64,000 bases of DNA from Phytohabitans suffuscus. Lineage in GTDB: Bacteria > Actinomycetota > Actinomycetes > Mycobacteriales > Micromonosporaceae. The notes below the pieces were generated by a model. It made no database searches and was not told the origin of the DNA. It saw only the letters and a list, made by a program, of their open reading frames with translations. Made by a program: the position numbers and the translations under genes. How positions within the stretch are numbered: the stretch's first letter is position 1; each line of letters begins with the position of its first letter. Shown in pieces: positions 42,212-52,778 of the stretch. The stretch spans positions 2,418,001-2,482,000 of the forward strand of contig NZ_AP022871.1 of NCBI RefSeq assembly GCF_011764565.1, read 5' to 3'.

Positions 42212-42605
42212 CGGCACCACCGACCCTCACCATCGACACCGCGAGCCCAGTACCGCCATACGAACAGATCCGCGCCCAGCTCGCGCAACTCATCCAGCAC
42301 CAGGTGCTAGCACCCGGTGACCGCCTGCCCCCGGTGCGTCAACTCGCCGGCGACCTCGGCCTGGCGGTCGGCACGGTGGCCCGCGCCTACCGCGAGCTGG
42401 AGCTGTCCGGGCAGGTACGGTCGCGGCGGGGCGGGGCACCACCGTCGCCGCCACGGCGGCGAAGAGCACGCCCGCCGAACGGTCACATCTGCTAGCGACC
42501 CACGCGGCCACATATGTCGCCCAAGCCCGCCAACTGGGTTTCGACGACGACGGCCTCCTCGCCGCCGTCCGCCGAGCCGCCGGCCCGGAAACCGGGACCG
42601 CGTAG
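42208..42605 (+). CDS. GntR-family regulator, YtrA type, frame broken by one missing base
   Basis: About 132 residues: winged helix PPYEQIRAQLAQLIQHQVLAPGDRLPPVRQLAGDLGLAVGTVARAYRELEL, followed by the short YtrA C-terminus (GTTVAATAAKST, ATYVAQARQLGFDDDGLLAAVRRA). One G restored in the G-rich run at 42425-42437 joins the two parts. Likely represses the membrane gene and itself by the operator at 41346-41397. Confidence 0.85.
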
Positions 42606-42663
42606 CCTTCACATCGGTCCTGTGCCACCGAACGGGACACGGAAATCGGCGTCGATGCTGGCC

Positions 42664-42961
42664 TGGTGACCGATCCGAATACGCCGCCGGTGCAGGCGGA
42701 TGCCCTGGATGAGCAGCCGGTCGGCCGGCTGGTGGAGCAGGCCCGGGCAGTGGGCTGCAGCTGACCGGTGAGGGTGGGCTGCTGCAACGGTTGACCAAGC
42801 TGGTCGTGGAGTCCGCTCTGGAAGGAGAGATCACCGACCATCTCGGCTTCGACAAGCACGACGTGTCCGGCTGGGCCTGTGGGCCGGCGACGGCGGCGAG
42901 GGTGCGAAGTTCACTACCAGCGAAGACTCCACACCTGAAAGTGCGGCTGGAGTACCTCTAG
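42664..42961 (+). pseudogene. IS256-family transposase N-terminal fragment
   Basis: Reads NTPPVQADALDEQPVGRLVEQARAVG and, after a frame change near 42750, QLTGEGGLLQRLTKLVVESALEGEITDHLGFDKHD. The last part is the usual start of actinobacterial IS256 (Mutator-type) transposases. The catalytic domain is absent and no terminal repeats were found. Confidence 0.8.
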
Positions 42962-43846
42962 GCTGAAGCAGCGCGCCGCGGGTGGCGAGGTGTGCGATCT
43001 TGCGCATTCCGTCGACGTCGCGCCAGGTGCCGCCACGGGAGTCGGTGACGTTTACGCTCCGGGGCGGCCCTCAGCCAGCGGCGCTGCCGAGGGCAGGGTC
43101 GGCGGCGGGAGCGCAGCGATGTCCAATGGGCCAGGAACCACGCCACCTGCCGGCACGTCGATGCGCTCGGCCGCCCTGGTCCACAGTGGCCAGTCGTACT
43201 GATAACCCCCACCGCCGACACCTATGCTCCAAGAGTCGAACCGGCGCGTACGCATGCCGCCTCCGCGCTTCAAGATCCATCCGATCGATGGAGGTACCAA
43301 CCCATTGCCCTTGACCGCTCCAAGTGTCATGACAGACGAGGCGGTTCATCCCGCGCGCCAGAGCTGCGACCACATCGCTGCCGATCTGGGTTCCGCTGGT
43401 CGTCGATGGTCCGCAATCGGTGCACCTCTACCAGCGCTCGGTGCGTGGAGATCCACGTTGGCGGTCGTTGAAGGCGGTCCCATGGACGCGCAGCAGCCGT
43501 TGTGGGACGGTGTCGACAAGCGGCTGTGATGGCGCCCCGCAGATGGTTGCACTCACCGGCGATCCGGCGAGGTCGAACAGGATGGATCGACCGCAGGGCG
43601 CGCTCATGTCCGACCCACGGCGCACTCCTGCGGGGTGTTCCACGCCGAACGGGAACCTGGACAGGGGCCGGTTGGCCGGTACGGTCTACCCGTACCGGCC
43701 AACCGGCTTCAGGATCGATGGGCGTGAGGAACCACCGGATTTTCGGGCGTGGCCGTCTCTCAGCTTCAGGCCCACGGTCCAGCAGACACGCTACGGCCCT
43801 GGCTCAACGCGCTATTAGATCCATTCTGTACCGGGGATGGTGGTTG
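42962..43846. other. Gene-poor stretch with the 3' duplicated segment
   Basis: No convincing coding region. From about 43650 it matches 57830-58029, the sequence after the second lectin gene, including the long hairpin. The part before 43650 holds only short, unconvincing frames on both strands. Confidence 0.6.
43667..43707. terminator. Long perfect hairpin downstream of lectin gene A
   Basis: An 18-bp stem, GCCGGTTGGCCGGTACGG and its complement, with a 5-base loop TCTAC. It lies about 140 bases after the stop of the minus-strand hydrolase-lectin gene and recurs after the second copy at 57855. There is no T-run. Confidence 0.65.
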
Positions 43847-45276
43847 TCAGCCGAGGATGCCGCCGATGCTTTTCCAGTCGCTCCAGGTGCCGTTCCAGGT
43901 CTTCTGGTAAACGACACCCCTCGGGCTGCGGGCAAACACGTCGTACTGGCCGTCGTGGTAGGTGACGGCAGGAGTGCCGGCCACCGTCCCACCGAGAGAC
44001 TCCCAACCCAGCCAGCCACCGGGCCGCCACGTGTTCTGGCTCAGCTGACCGCTCGGACTGATACCGAAGACGTGGTACTCGCCGTTGGCGTAGACGGCAC
44101 CGAGCCCTCCTTCGACGATACCCCCGATGCTTTTCCAGTCGCTCCAAGTGCCGTTCCAGGTCTTCTGATAAACGACACCCCTCGGGCTGCGGGCAAACAC
44201 GTCATACTGGCCGTCGTGGTAGGTGACGGCAGGGTACCGGCCACCGTCCCACCGAGAGACTCCCAACCCAGCCAGCCACCAGGCCGCCACGTGTTCTGGC
44301 TCAGCTGACCGCTCGGACTGATACCGAAGACGTGGTACTCGCCGTTGGCGTAGACGGCACCGAGCCCTCCTTCGACGATACCCCCGATGCTTTTCCAGTC
44401 GCTCCAGGTACCGTTCCAGGTCTTCTGGTAAACGACACCCCTCGGGCTGCGGGCAAACACGTCATACTGGCCGTCATGGTAAGTGACGGCAGGAGTGCCA
44501 GCCACCGTCCCACCGAGAGACTCCCAACCCAGCCAACCACCAGGCCGCCACGTATTCTGGCTCAGCTGACCGCTCGGACTGATACCGAAAAGGTGGTACT
44601 CCCCATTCGCACGAACCACAGCGGGACCACCGATCGACCCAGGGTCGACAGATGCGGGCCAGAGCGCGTCGACAATGCGTTGTGCGTCAGCGGCCTCGGG
44701 CTGGTAACGGTCCGGGAAGTTCGATCCCTGTACGTCCTGGCACACTCTCCCGATTTGCGCGGTCATCCATGAGTTGTTTGGATACTCGCGGATCATTTTG
44801 TCGAGAAAGGCGTTGGTGGCCCAGATTGGGTTCAGGCGCTGTGCCACGGTGCCCCAGGAAGCGCGTTGCTGGAACAGGCCGAGGCTGTCGTGGTCGAGTT
44901 CCACATTGATGTTTTGGATGGTGCTTTCCACGATTGTGGTCGTGATGGCGATGACCGCGGCGCGCGAGGCCAGGTCGCGATCGTGGACAGCCTTGATGAC
45001 CATACGGGCGCAGGAGACACGGTACGCGGTCATCGCGCCAGCCATGTTGCCGGTCAGTCGCCCGTTGAGTTGGCTTGCGATGGTGTTATCAGACGCGGTC
45101 GTGCCGTTGGGGTCACACGCGACCGACGGGTATCGGGCGGCCACGTCGGGGGCTAGGGGCATTGCCGGGCCGGGGTCGTTGGCAGCCGGTACGCCGCTGG
45201 CCGGCGCTGCGAGCAGGCCTGGCACCGTAACGGCGAACAACGCGGCGAGCCCAGCTAGCAGCAGTGTTCCTCTCAT
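43847..45276 (-). CDS. Secreted lysozyme-like hydrolase with six-bladed lectin-like tail, frame broken by one missing base
   Basis: About 476 residues: signal peptide (about 1-30), a lysozyme-like domain (ASQLNGRLTGNMAGAMTAY, TTTIVESTIQNINVELDHDSLGLFQQRASWGT, NNSWMTAQIGRVCQDVQGS) and three near-identical 87-residue repeats, each of two propeller blades (NGEYHVFGISPSGQLSQNTW, WLGWESLGG, DGQYDVFARSPRGVVYQKTW, WSDWKSIGG), similar to PLL/DUF346-type lectins. The E in VESTIQN is the candidate catalytic residue. GAGGAG lies six bases before the ATG at 45276. The break is at 44231-44235 (CAGGG where the other copy has CAGGGG). It probably binds glycans and cuts peptidoglycan. Confidence 0.8.
43863..44644 (-). 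repeat. Three 261-bp tandem units coding propeller blades
   Basis: The unit repeats at exactly 261-bp spacing (for example 44075, 44336 and 44597 within TGGTACTC), with only scattered substitutions and one missing base in the middle copy. Nearly identical to the units at 58046-58828. Confidence 0.85.
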
Positions 45277-45821
45277 CAATGCTCCTCATTCGGGAGGTTA
45301 GGCGTAACCGGGGATTGTGTTTGTCGGCCGAGGACGCCGCCGATGAGGCCTGGGTTTCTAATCATCGAGATCCTTCGCTACTGACTGACTCGGCGATCGA
45401 TACCGCATCGGGTCCGGGCCGCCGGAAGCGTGCTGCCGTAACCTGTTGGACTGATCCGGCTCTGTTGGTGCGCGGCATTGCTTGCTACCGATCACTGGTC
45501 AACAATGTATAGGCGTCGGCGGTGCATCGGTTGAGAGAATGTTGTGGACCCTTGCGAAGGTCTTGCGGTCGCCGCCGCACCAGTTCTGCCAGCCATCACG
45601 GCGGCTCGAACCTCGGGCCATATCGGCCCGAGCTACGCAGTTCACCTCGCGCGCCCGTGCCTGTGGCGAAGTGGTGCGCTACGGGGCGCCGGTCCGCAAC
45701 CGCCGCATGGGCGCGGCGACGCCGATGAGCAAAGCTGTCGGCCGCCGAGTGGTCCCAGCGCGACGCTGCGGTCTCGAGACTGTCCACGATGAACGATTGC
45801 GATGCCTACCAGGCGAAGGGC
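45277..45821. other. Intergenic region, duplicated near 60.3 kb
   Basis: No gene found. The sequence from about 45345 to 45640 (TTTCTAATCATC-AGATCCTTCGCTACTG, GAGAATGTTGTGG, CCTTGCGAAGGTCTTGCGG) is clearly related to 60320-60580, upstream of the second hydrolase-lectin gene and a lipoprotein gene. Confidence 0.65.
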
Positions 45822-48800
45822 CTACTCGTCGACGCCGAACCCATCGGTCGGGTGCCGGAGTTCGTGTTCATCGCCGAGCAGCGGGCGCCGACGCTCCGCC
45901 TCGGCTAACCGCATCTCCACCTCGAAGCGTTCGGGCATGTCGAGCTCGATCAGTAGTTTCAGAGCTCGCCGCCACAGCACACGGGCACGATTAGGCTCGG
46001 TGGCGACGAGGCAGCAAGCGATTCCATCGAGAGACGCCGTGATTTCGCGGCGGTGATCGGTTTCTCGCGCCAGTTCCAAGGCGTCCTCGAAGTGCTCACG
46101 CGCTGCGAGCACGTCCCCCGATGCGAGAGCTGTCTGTCCGAGCCCGTTGCGGGCGGCTGATTCGATAGCCGGACTTCTGTTGTCCCGCAGTGCGACGATG
46201 ACCTCGCGGTACCTCCGCGCGGCCAGTTCTGGGTCGCCCAGTGCGAGTTCGATGGAGGCGAGATCGTTGAGCACCTCACCCTCGCCCCACTCGGCCCCAA
46301 GACGGCGATAAATCAGCAATGACGCGGTGAGGAGACGCTTTGCGTACCTGTGGGCGCCTTGACGGATACGGATGGAACCGATGTTGCGCAGAGCGCCGGC
46401 TACTACCGTCTGGTCACCGTTTTTTGCAGCGAGGAATAATGAACGCCGCAGGTGCAGAAGTCCTTCTTCATATCGCCCGGTGATCCCGTAGATCTCCCCG
46501 AGCCCGATCAACAAGCGGGGAATGTCGGGGTCTGGTTCAACCGTGCCACGCAACTGCTGTAGTGCCTGCAAAGCGTGCTCGACAGCCTCCCGGTGCCGTC
46601 CAGCGTTAAAGTAGGCGGCGCTCATGTTGCCGTTCAGAAGTGCGAGCCATGCCGTGTTCCCGAGGCGCTGGCCAGCCGCCACCGCGAGTTCCAGGATCTC
46701 CAGGCACTGCTGCGTCTTTCCCTGGCGGAAGTACGCAGACGCCAGATAGTTGCAGCTCGCGGTGATCGCCTCGTTGTCGTCGAGTGCTCTCGCCGCGGCC
46801 AGTGCCTGCTCCTGCAGGGCGATGAGCTCGTCCAGGTTGCCGGCGTGGTACAGGTAACGCCAGCCAACTCGCGCCAAGCGCCACGCGTAGGAATAGGAGC
46901 CGGTCTCCATTGCGAGAGTGACCGCTGCGGCCAGGTTTCCGCCTTCCACGGCAAACCAGCGGGGGTGCAACGTACCGAGTTCTTCGACGAGGTCGGAGCG
47001 GCGAGGCAAGCCGGGATTGAAGAAGCGTCGACTCCTGGCCGACTCGATGGATCGGCGGGCAACGTCGGCCGCGTGCAGATAGAAGTCCAGCAGACCCTCG
47101 ACAGCGGCACGCCGTTCGTCATCACCGTCCGTCGCCGTACACAACTCGAAGGCGTACTCGCGCACCAAGTCATGTAGCCGGTACCGCCCGGCCGTCGGCT
47201 CTTCGACCAGGTAGCCGTCGATGAGTTCGTCCAGCAGATGCTGCGCCCGAGGCAGCGGCAGTCCGACCAGCGCCGCAACGGAACAGGCATCGAAGTCGGA
47301 GCCAGTATGCAGGCCCAGCAGGCGAAACACCCGCTGGGTCGGGGACGACAGCTGTGCGTACGACAGCGCGAAGGCCGCGCCTACAGTGCGGATCTCCGCC
47401 GCCAACTCGGGAAGAGTTCGACGGTCGCCCCTCAGTCGTGCCGCCAGGTCGCTGACCCGCCAACTCGGGCGGTGCGCCAACCGCGTCCCCGCCAGACGGA
47501 TGGCCAACGGAAGATAGCCGCACCGGCGTACAACCTCGTATGCGGCAGACGGCTCCGCGGCCACCCGGTCGACGCCAGCGATACGGGCAAGCAGTTCGAT
47601 TGCCTCCACTTCGGTCATCACCGGCAACGGCTCGAGTCGTACGCCGTCGAGTCCCAGTCGCCGGCGGCTCGTGACCAACGTCAGAGAGCCAGGCGCTGTC
47701 GGCAGCAGGGGTGCGATCTGGGCCGAGTTTCCGGCGTTGTCCAGCACCAGCACCAGACGACGGCTGGACAGCAGGGTACGCCAGTACGCGACCCGCCCCT
47801 CGAAGTCGATCGGCAAGCGGTCCGGAGGGACCTCCAGCTGCTGCAGCAATGCGGAAAGTGCCATCCGGGGATCCATCGGGTCGCGTGCGCTGTGGCCATG
47901 CAAGTCGATGAATAGTTGACCATCCGGATAGTCGGCCTGGAGCATCACCGCCAGTTGCACGGCCAACGTCGTCTTGCCGCTGCCCGGCATGCCGTCGATG
48001 ATCTGCACCATCGTGGATCGCTGGTCCTCTGCGCGCACCGCTGCGGCGATTCGAGCAATGATCTCCGAACGGCCGGTAAAGTCAGGCGCCTGCCGTGGCA
48101 GCGTACGTGGTTGGTAAGCCACGGCGGTGTAGGTGCTGGGGCTGGCTCTAGATGCGAAGTTCCCGGTTGCGGGGCAGAGGACACCGGGGAGGCGACAGCC
48201 ATATTGGCCTGGGATGGCTCGCCCCTGAGGATCGACAGGTAGAGCCGTTGCAGCCCCGAGCTTGGGTCGACGCCGAGCCCATCGGCCAACTGTCGGCGGA
48301 ATCCGGCATACTTGTCCAACGCGTCAGCGCTTCGACCGGTGGCATGCAGAGCGCGCATAAACACCTCGACAAGCGGTTCGACCAGCGGGTGTTCGGCGGT
48401 CAGACCGGTCAACTGGGCGAGGACCTCGTCCGGGTTCCCCTGCCGCAGTTCGATACGTGCCCACTCCACCACGGCATCGACACGCTCCGCGTTCCACCCC
48501 GCGCGTACCTGGGCAGCCCAATCGCCGGGTACTCCGGCCAGCGGCTGCCCGCGCCACAACGTCAACGCCTCTCGGATCAGCCGAGTCCGATCGAAGTCGT
48601 CCAGCCCTCGGCGGTCACGCGCCGACTGAAGCAGCAGCCTAAACCGATGCCCATCTATCCTTTCCTCTTCCACCCTCAGCAGGTAGCCACCCGGCTCGCG
48701 GGCCAGCCGTGTGGACGCCGAAGGCTCCGCATCTACCTGTGACAGCAGTTGCCTGACCCGGGAAATGTGCGAGTGCAGGGCTCGACGTGCCTGCTCCGGC

Positions 48801-48960
48801 TGCTCCTCTCCCACACCCGGTCGATCAGAGTCTCCACCGGAACGACCCGTCTAGCGTCCACAAGCAGCGCGGCAAGAACTGCGCGTTGGCGCGGCTGCCC
48901 CGTATCCAACCTTCGATCCGCCGCCCACACTTCAACCGGGCCCAAGAGCCGAAACTCCAC
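45822..48960 (-). CDS. SARP/AfsR-type transcriptional regulator with NB-ARC and TPR domains, frame broken by two missing bases
   Basis: About 1046 residues: OmpR-like DNA-binding domain (VEFRLLGPVEVWAADRRLDTGQPRQRAVLAALL), bacterial transcriptional activation domain (ALHSHISRVRQLLSQV, RLIREALTLWRGQPLAGV, LHATGRSADALDKYAGFRRQL), an NB-ARC ATPase (IDGMPGSGKTTLAVQLA Walker A, LVLVLDNAG Walker B) and a long TPR region ending EFGVDE-like. Frame changes near 48808-48815 and 48118-48135; length fits two missing bases. Such regulators activate antibiotic or exoenzyme genes. It is adjacent to the hydrolase-lectin gene. GTG at 48960 is the likely start; an IS lies just upstream and may have displaced its promoter. 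Confidence 0.87.
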
Positions 48961-48980
48961 CAATACCCCACTCGCTGGTC

Positions 48981-49779
48981 CTAGATGGTTGAGTCCTAAA
49001 TGTTTGCTGGTCAATGGTCGTAGGCGATGAGTGATCGCGGGCGTGGTGCGCCGATGTTGGTGTTGTGCCAGATCACTGCGGCGAGGGCGAGCAGGCGCTG
49101 ACCGATCCGGGCGAACAGTCCGGCTTGGCGGCGAGCGCCGTGACGTTCCAGCGACAGTTGACCTTTGAGGGTTTGGAGATGGACTCTATCCATTGGCGGC
49201 AGCGCAGCAGGGCCCGCTCGGCCGGAGTGCGGGGCGGGTCCGACTTGGCGTTCGTGCGTTTCGGGCGGACCAGGTGGATCCCGGCCTCATCGCAGAAGCG
49301 TTCGAACTCTGGCCCGGCGAATCCGCGGTCGGCCAGGATCACCTGCCCACTGGTGATCAGTTGATGGTCGTTGTCGATGAGAGCGGTCATGACCTCGCGT
49401 TCGTCGAGTTTCGGGTTGGCCAGGCACCACAGGATCGGCATGCCCTCGGCGGTGGCCAGCAGGTACAGGCGCATACCCCAGAAGAAACGCGAGTGTGAAG
49501 CGCTGTAACCGTAGCCGGCGTCGCCGGCCAGGTCCGAGCGTTTTCACGGTCTGTCGGGAAGCGCCGCACGGCACCGGTGTGGAGTCGATCAGCCGCAGGA
49601 TCGGTACACCCGATCCGGTGACCCGGGCCAGCGACCGGATCACGGTGGTGATCAGCTCACCGCTGGCCCGGACCCGGTCAGAAGGGTGTTGATGCCGGCA
49701 GTCACGAGCAGACAACAACACCCTTCCCTGTCACTGCGTGCCCCCACCACCAGCCCACATTTAGGACTCAACCATCTAG
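48981..49779. mobile_element. IS982-family element, internally deleted
   Basis: Ends are 19-bp perfect inverted repeats ATGGTTGAGTCCTAAATGT (48985) and its complement (ending 49775), flanked by the 4-bp direct repeat CTAG (48981-48984, 49776-49779). The element is 791 bp, shorter than a full IS982-type element of about 1 kb, and its transposase is defective. It sits between the start of the SARP gene and a hydrolase gene. Confidence 0.85.
49011..49700 (-). pseudogene. IS982-family transposase, N-terminally deleted and frameshifted
   Basis: Joined frames read ILRLIDSTPVPCGASRQTVK, SDLAGDAGYGYSASHSRFFWG, MRLYLLATAEGMPILWCLANPKLDEREVM, VILADRGFAGPEFERF, TLKGQLSLERHG and end RSLIAYDH. These are the conserved blocks of actinobacterial IS982 transposases, including the DDE aspartates in IDST and ADRGF. 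The N-terminal third is absent and at least two frame changes are present, so it cannot be active. Confidence 0.8.
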
Positions 49780-49860
49780 CCGGCCCTCCAGCCAAAGCGA
49801 TGATCGGCGCGCCGCGTCCGGCCGCGCCCGGGCCTCTGGCCGGTCCCGTCAGGCGCGCCT

Positions 49861-51251
49861 TCACTCGAGGAGGAAGGTGGCCACGGCGCGGTCGCCCTCG
49901 GGGTTGCGGCCCTGGATCGAGTGGCCCATGCCGGGGAGGACGACCAGGGTGCCGCGCGGTGTGCGGGCGGCCTGTTCCTGCGCCCATTCGACCGGTGTGG
50001 ACAGGTCGCGGTCGCCATTGAGCAGCAGTACCGGCATGGTCAGCCGGGCGTGCGGTGGGCGCGGGTTGGGGCGCGACGGTGGCCAGTGCCGGCAGCCCTG
50101 GATGATGCCCTGGCCTGCGGCGGTCTTCGGCTCGAACGGCCATACCTGGCCGGGGGAGAGCCGGTCCACCGCCCGCGTGACGGCGGCGTCTCGTGTCCAC
50201 AGTGGAGAGCGGGAGTCGCCCCACGGCGCGTGTACCAGGTCGGCGCAGAGGGTCGCCACGTGCAGGCCGGCGCTGAAGTCTGCCGGCGGTGTGCCGGCGC
50301 CGCCCTGCAGCGCGGCGATCGCCTGGTCGAGCGGGCCGGCGTCGCCGGCGGCGGCCGTGCGTAGCAGGTTGAGGACGGGGAAGTAGCCGGTGCCGGTGAA
50401 GGTCGGGTCGACGATGCTTCCGATCACGACGAGGTCGAAGACGCCGACGCCGTTGTCGTAGCGGCGTACGACCTCGGCGAGCGCGGCCGCCGGGTCGAAC
50501 CCGCAGGTTTGCTCCTGGCATGCCTGGCGCAGTACCCGGCCTGCGCGGCGTAGGCTGGCTGTGTACAGCGGGTCGGCGCTGTCCTGCGGGACCACCGAGT
50601 CGAGGACCATCCGGTGTACGCGTTGCGGGTGCGTCAGGCCGTAGTGCTGCGCGACGAAGGTGCCGTACGAGACGCCGTCGATGGTCCACCGGGTGATGCC
50701 GAGCGCGCGGCGTAGGTCTTCGAGGTCGGCGACTGTGTCGGCGGTGGTGTAGTGGTGCCGTGTGTTCCCGAGGTGCTGTGCGCACTCGCGGACGGCCGCC
50801 GCGGACGGTGGGGTGATGTCCGACGATCCGACCTCCGCCTGCAGGCGGGGCAGTCGATCGCGCCTGCTCCGGTGCCCCGCTGGTCGATCATGACGAGCCG
50901 GTAGTCGTCGAGCAGGAAGGCGAATCGCTCCCGGAGTCGGGGCAGCAGGCCCGGTCCGGGCTGACCGGGGCCGCCGGTGAGCAGCAGCAACGTACCCCGT
51001 GGGGCTCTTGGGTTGTCGGCCACCGCGACCCGCAGGCGCAGCGCGCCCGCGGCGTGGCCGGCCCGGTCGAGGGGTACGGCCAGGTCCGCGCAGGTGAAGC
51101 CGGTGACGCCCGGACAGGGCTGGGAGCCGGTGAGGCGCGGCGCGGCGCCGGAGGCCGTCGCGGTGACCGGCGAGGGCGTCGCACCGAGCACGGCACACAC
51201 AAGGCCGATCGCGAGCGACCTGGCCGCCCGCCGCCGCCACACCGATCCCAT
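49861..51251 (-). CDS. Secreted alpha/beta hydrolase (tripeptidyl/prolyl aminopeptidase-like), frame broken by one missing base
   Basis: About 463 residues: a signal peptide (RSLAIGLVCAVLGATPSPVTATA), CPGVTGFTCADLAVPLDRAG, LLLLTGGPGQPG (oxyanion region), RLVMIDQRGTGAGAIDC, the nucleophile elbow DGVSYGTFVAQ and a C-terminal TAP-like domain (LTMPVLLLNGDRDLSTPVEWAQ, MGHSIQG). Family members in Streptomyces release N-terminal tripeptides or prolines. The frame break is in the CGGGGC run at 50844-50851. GGGAGA precedes the ATG at 51251. Divergent from the AraC gene. Confidence 0.88.
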
Positions 51252-51380
51252 GTGATCTCCCTTCGCGCCCCCGTTGCCCACAGGATCGGCCGGCCGGACC
51301 GCGCCGGCGTTGAACTTTCATGCGCGGTTGCAACCTCCCGGCCGGTGTGCGGCGTTCCTCAGCGCAGGAGGTGAGGCACG

Positions 51381-52244
51381 GTGGCGCCTGGCGTGTACCG
51401 GCGGCTGGGCCGCGCGGACGGCTTTCACCTGTACGACATGCGGTGCCTCGTGGATCACCCTGGTTGGCTGGGACCGAAACCCGAGTCCGGCTTCCGGGTC
51501 GTCCTGGCCCGGTCGGGGGCGTATCTGCGCAGGGTCAACGGCCGGGAGACGTTCGTGGACGCCACGTCGGTGCTGCTGATGCGGCCCGGTGACGAGCTGA
51601 GCGTGGCGCACCCGCTGGGCTGCGGCGACGTGTTCACCGGCCTGGACGTGACCGCCGAGTTGCTCGCCGCCCGGGCGGACTGCCGGCTGTGGCTCGACCG
51701 GCGCGGCTGGGAGGGGACCGTCGGCGACCGGGTCGACCTGCGACACCGGGCTCTGGTGGCGGCCTGCCGCCGCGGAATCGACGGATTCGAGACGGCTGAG
51801 CGCGTCCACCACCTGATGGCCGAGCTCCTCGCCGCGAGCGGCCAGCCCGGTGACGACGTGGTGCGGGCTGTACGTCGACGGCCGGCGACCCTGGCCGCGC
51901 ACCGCAGGCTGGCCGACCAGACGCGCGCGGCGCTCGCCGCGGGCCTGTTCCATGCCGGGCTGCGCGATCTGGCCTCGACCGTGAACTCCTCACCGCACCA
52001 CCTCAGCCGGGTCTTCCACACGGTCGTGGGGCAGTCGCTGACCGCGTACCGCAACCGGATGCGGGTCCGCGCGGTCCTGCACGACCTGGACCAGGGCGTC
52101 TCGTCGTTGCGAACGCTCGCTCACCGGTACGGCTTCGCCGACCAGTCGCACCTGACCCGGGTGGTCCGCCAGCACCTGGGCGAGTCACCCAGCACGTGCG
52201 TCAAGCTCCTGCGCCGCGACGGCGGGCCACCGACCCGAACCTGA
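51381..52244 (+). CDS. AraC-family transcriptional regulator
   Basis: A 287-residue regulator: an N-terminal cupin-like sensing region (ARSGAYLRRVNGRETFVDA, SVLLMRPGDELSVAHP) and a C-terminal double helix-turn-helix (FHAGLRDLASTVNSSPHHLSRVFH, LRTLAHRYGFADQSHLTRVVRQHLGESPS). GTG at 51381 has GGAGG nine bases upstream. It lies 129 bases from, and divergent to, the secreted hydrolase, which it may control. Confidence 0.9.
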   Translation: MAPGVYRRLGRADGFHLYDMRCLVDHPGWLGPKPESGFRVVLARSGAYLRRVNGRETFVDATSVLLMRPGDELSVAHPLGCGDVFTGLDVTAELLAARADCRLWLDRRGWEGTVGDRVDLRHRALVAACRRGIDGFETAERVHHLMAELLAASGQPGDDVVRAVRRRPATLAAHRRLADQTRAALAAGLFHAGLRDLASTVNSSPHHLSRVFHTVVGQSLTAYRNRMRVRAVLHDLDQGVSSLRTLAHRYGFADQSHLTRVVRQHLGESPSTCVKLLRRDGGPPTRT

Positions 52245-52778
52245 CCGATCAGACACTGACCGTCCTCCACCAGTCTGGTGACCCCGATACCCGGCATCGC
52301 CGTCGCGGGCTCCTGCGCCGGCGGGTTCGAGGGCGGCCCGCGCGCCGGCTAGAGCGGCAGGCTGCTGCGGGCCGCCATCACCGCCCGGGTCTGGGCCCAG
52401 GCGGCGTTCGGGTGAGCGGCGCGGTCTGCATCTGCGGCATCTTGGGTATCGGTGTGGCCGTCGCCGCCGGCTGGTCGCCGCCGCCCGGCCGGTGACGGTC
52501 GTCGGGCGTGGATGGCGCCGAGTTCGTCGCCGCGGCACGGCACACCGACCGGCCTGGTCGTCTCCGACGGCGGCATCGACCTCGTAGCTCGACCGGCGGC
52601 CGAAACAAGGCTCGATGACCTGCGGGCCATGTTCGCCGCACAGTACGCCGGCCGGCTGTACAAACGGTTGAGGGCCCACACGAAGGCGATGGCGGCCGTC
52701 TAACTCGGCGCTGGATCGCCCCTCCAAGGGGCCGAAGTGAGGTGCCACAGGGTGGCGTCGAACGGCACTCGGTGAGCA
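52245..52778. other. Region without a convincing gene
   Basis: Only short frames on both strands; one plus-strand end reads DLRAMFAAQYAGRLYKRLRAH, not recognised. Possibly decayed coding DNA. Confidence 0.5.

Noticed and set aside
43052..43330. Minus-strand 92-residue frame as a gene
   Set aside because: No recognisable motif, poor composition, and lies in the decayed interval after the IS256 fragment.
43863..44644. Regular repeats as a CRISPR array
   Set aside because: The units are 261 bp, contiguous and coding; there are no 20-40 bp spacers.
52196..52703. Plus-strand frames after the AraC gene
   Set aside because: Overlap the AraC end or show no motif; not enough support for a gene.
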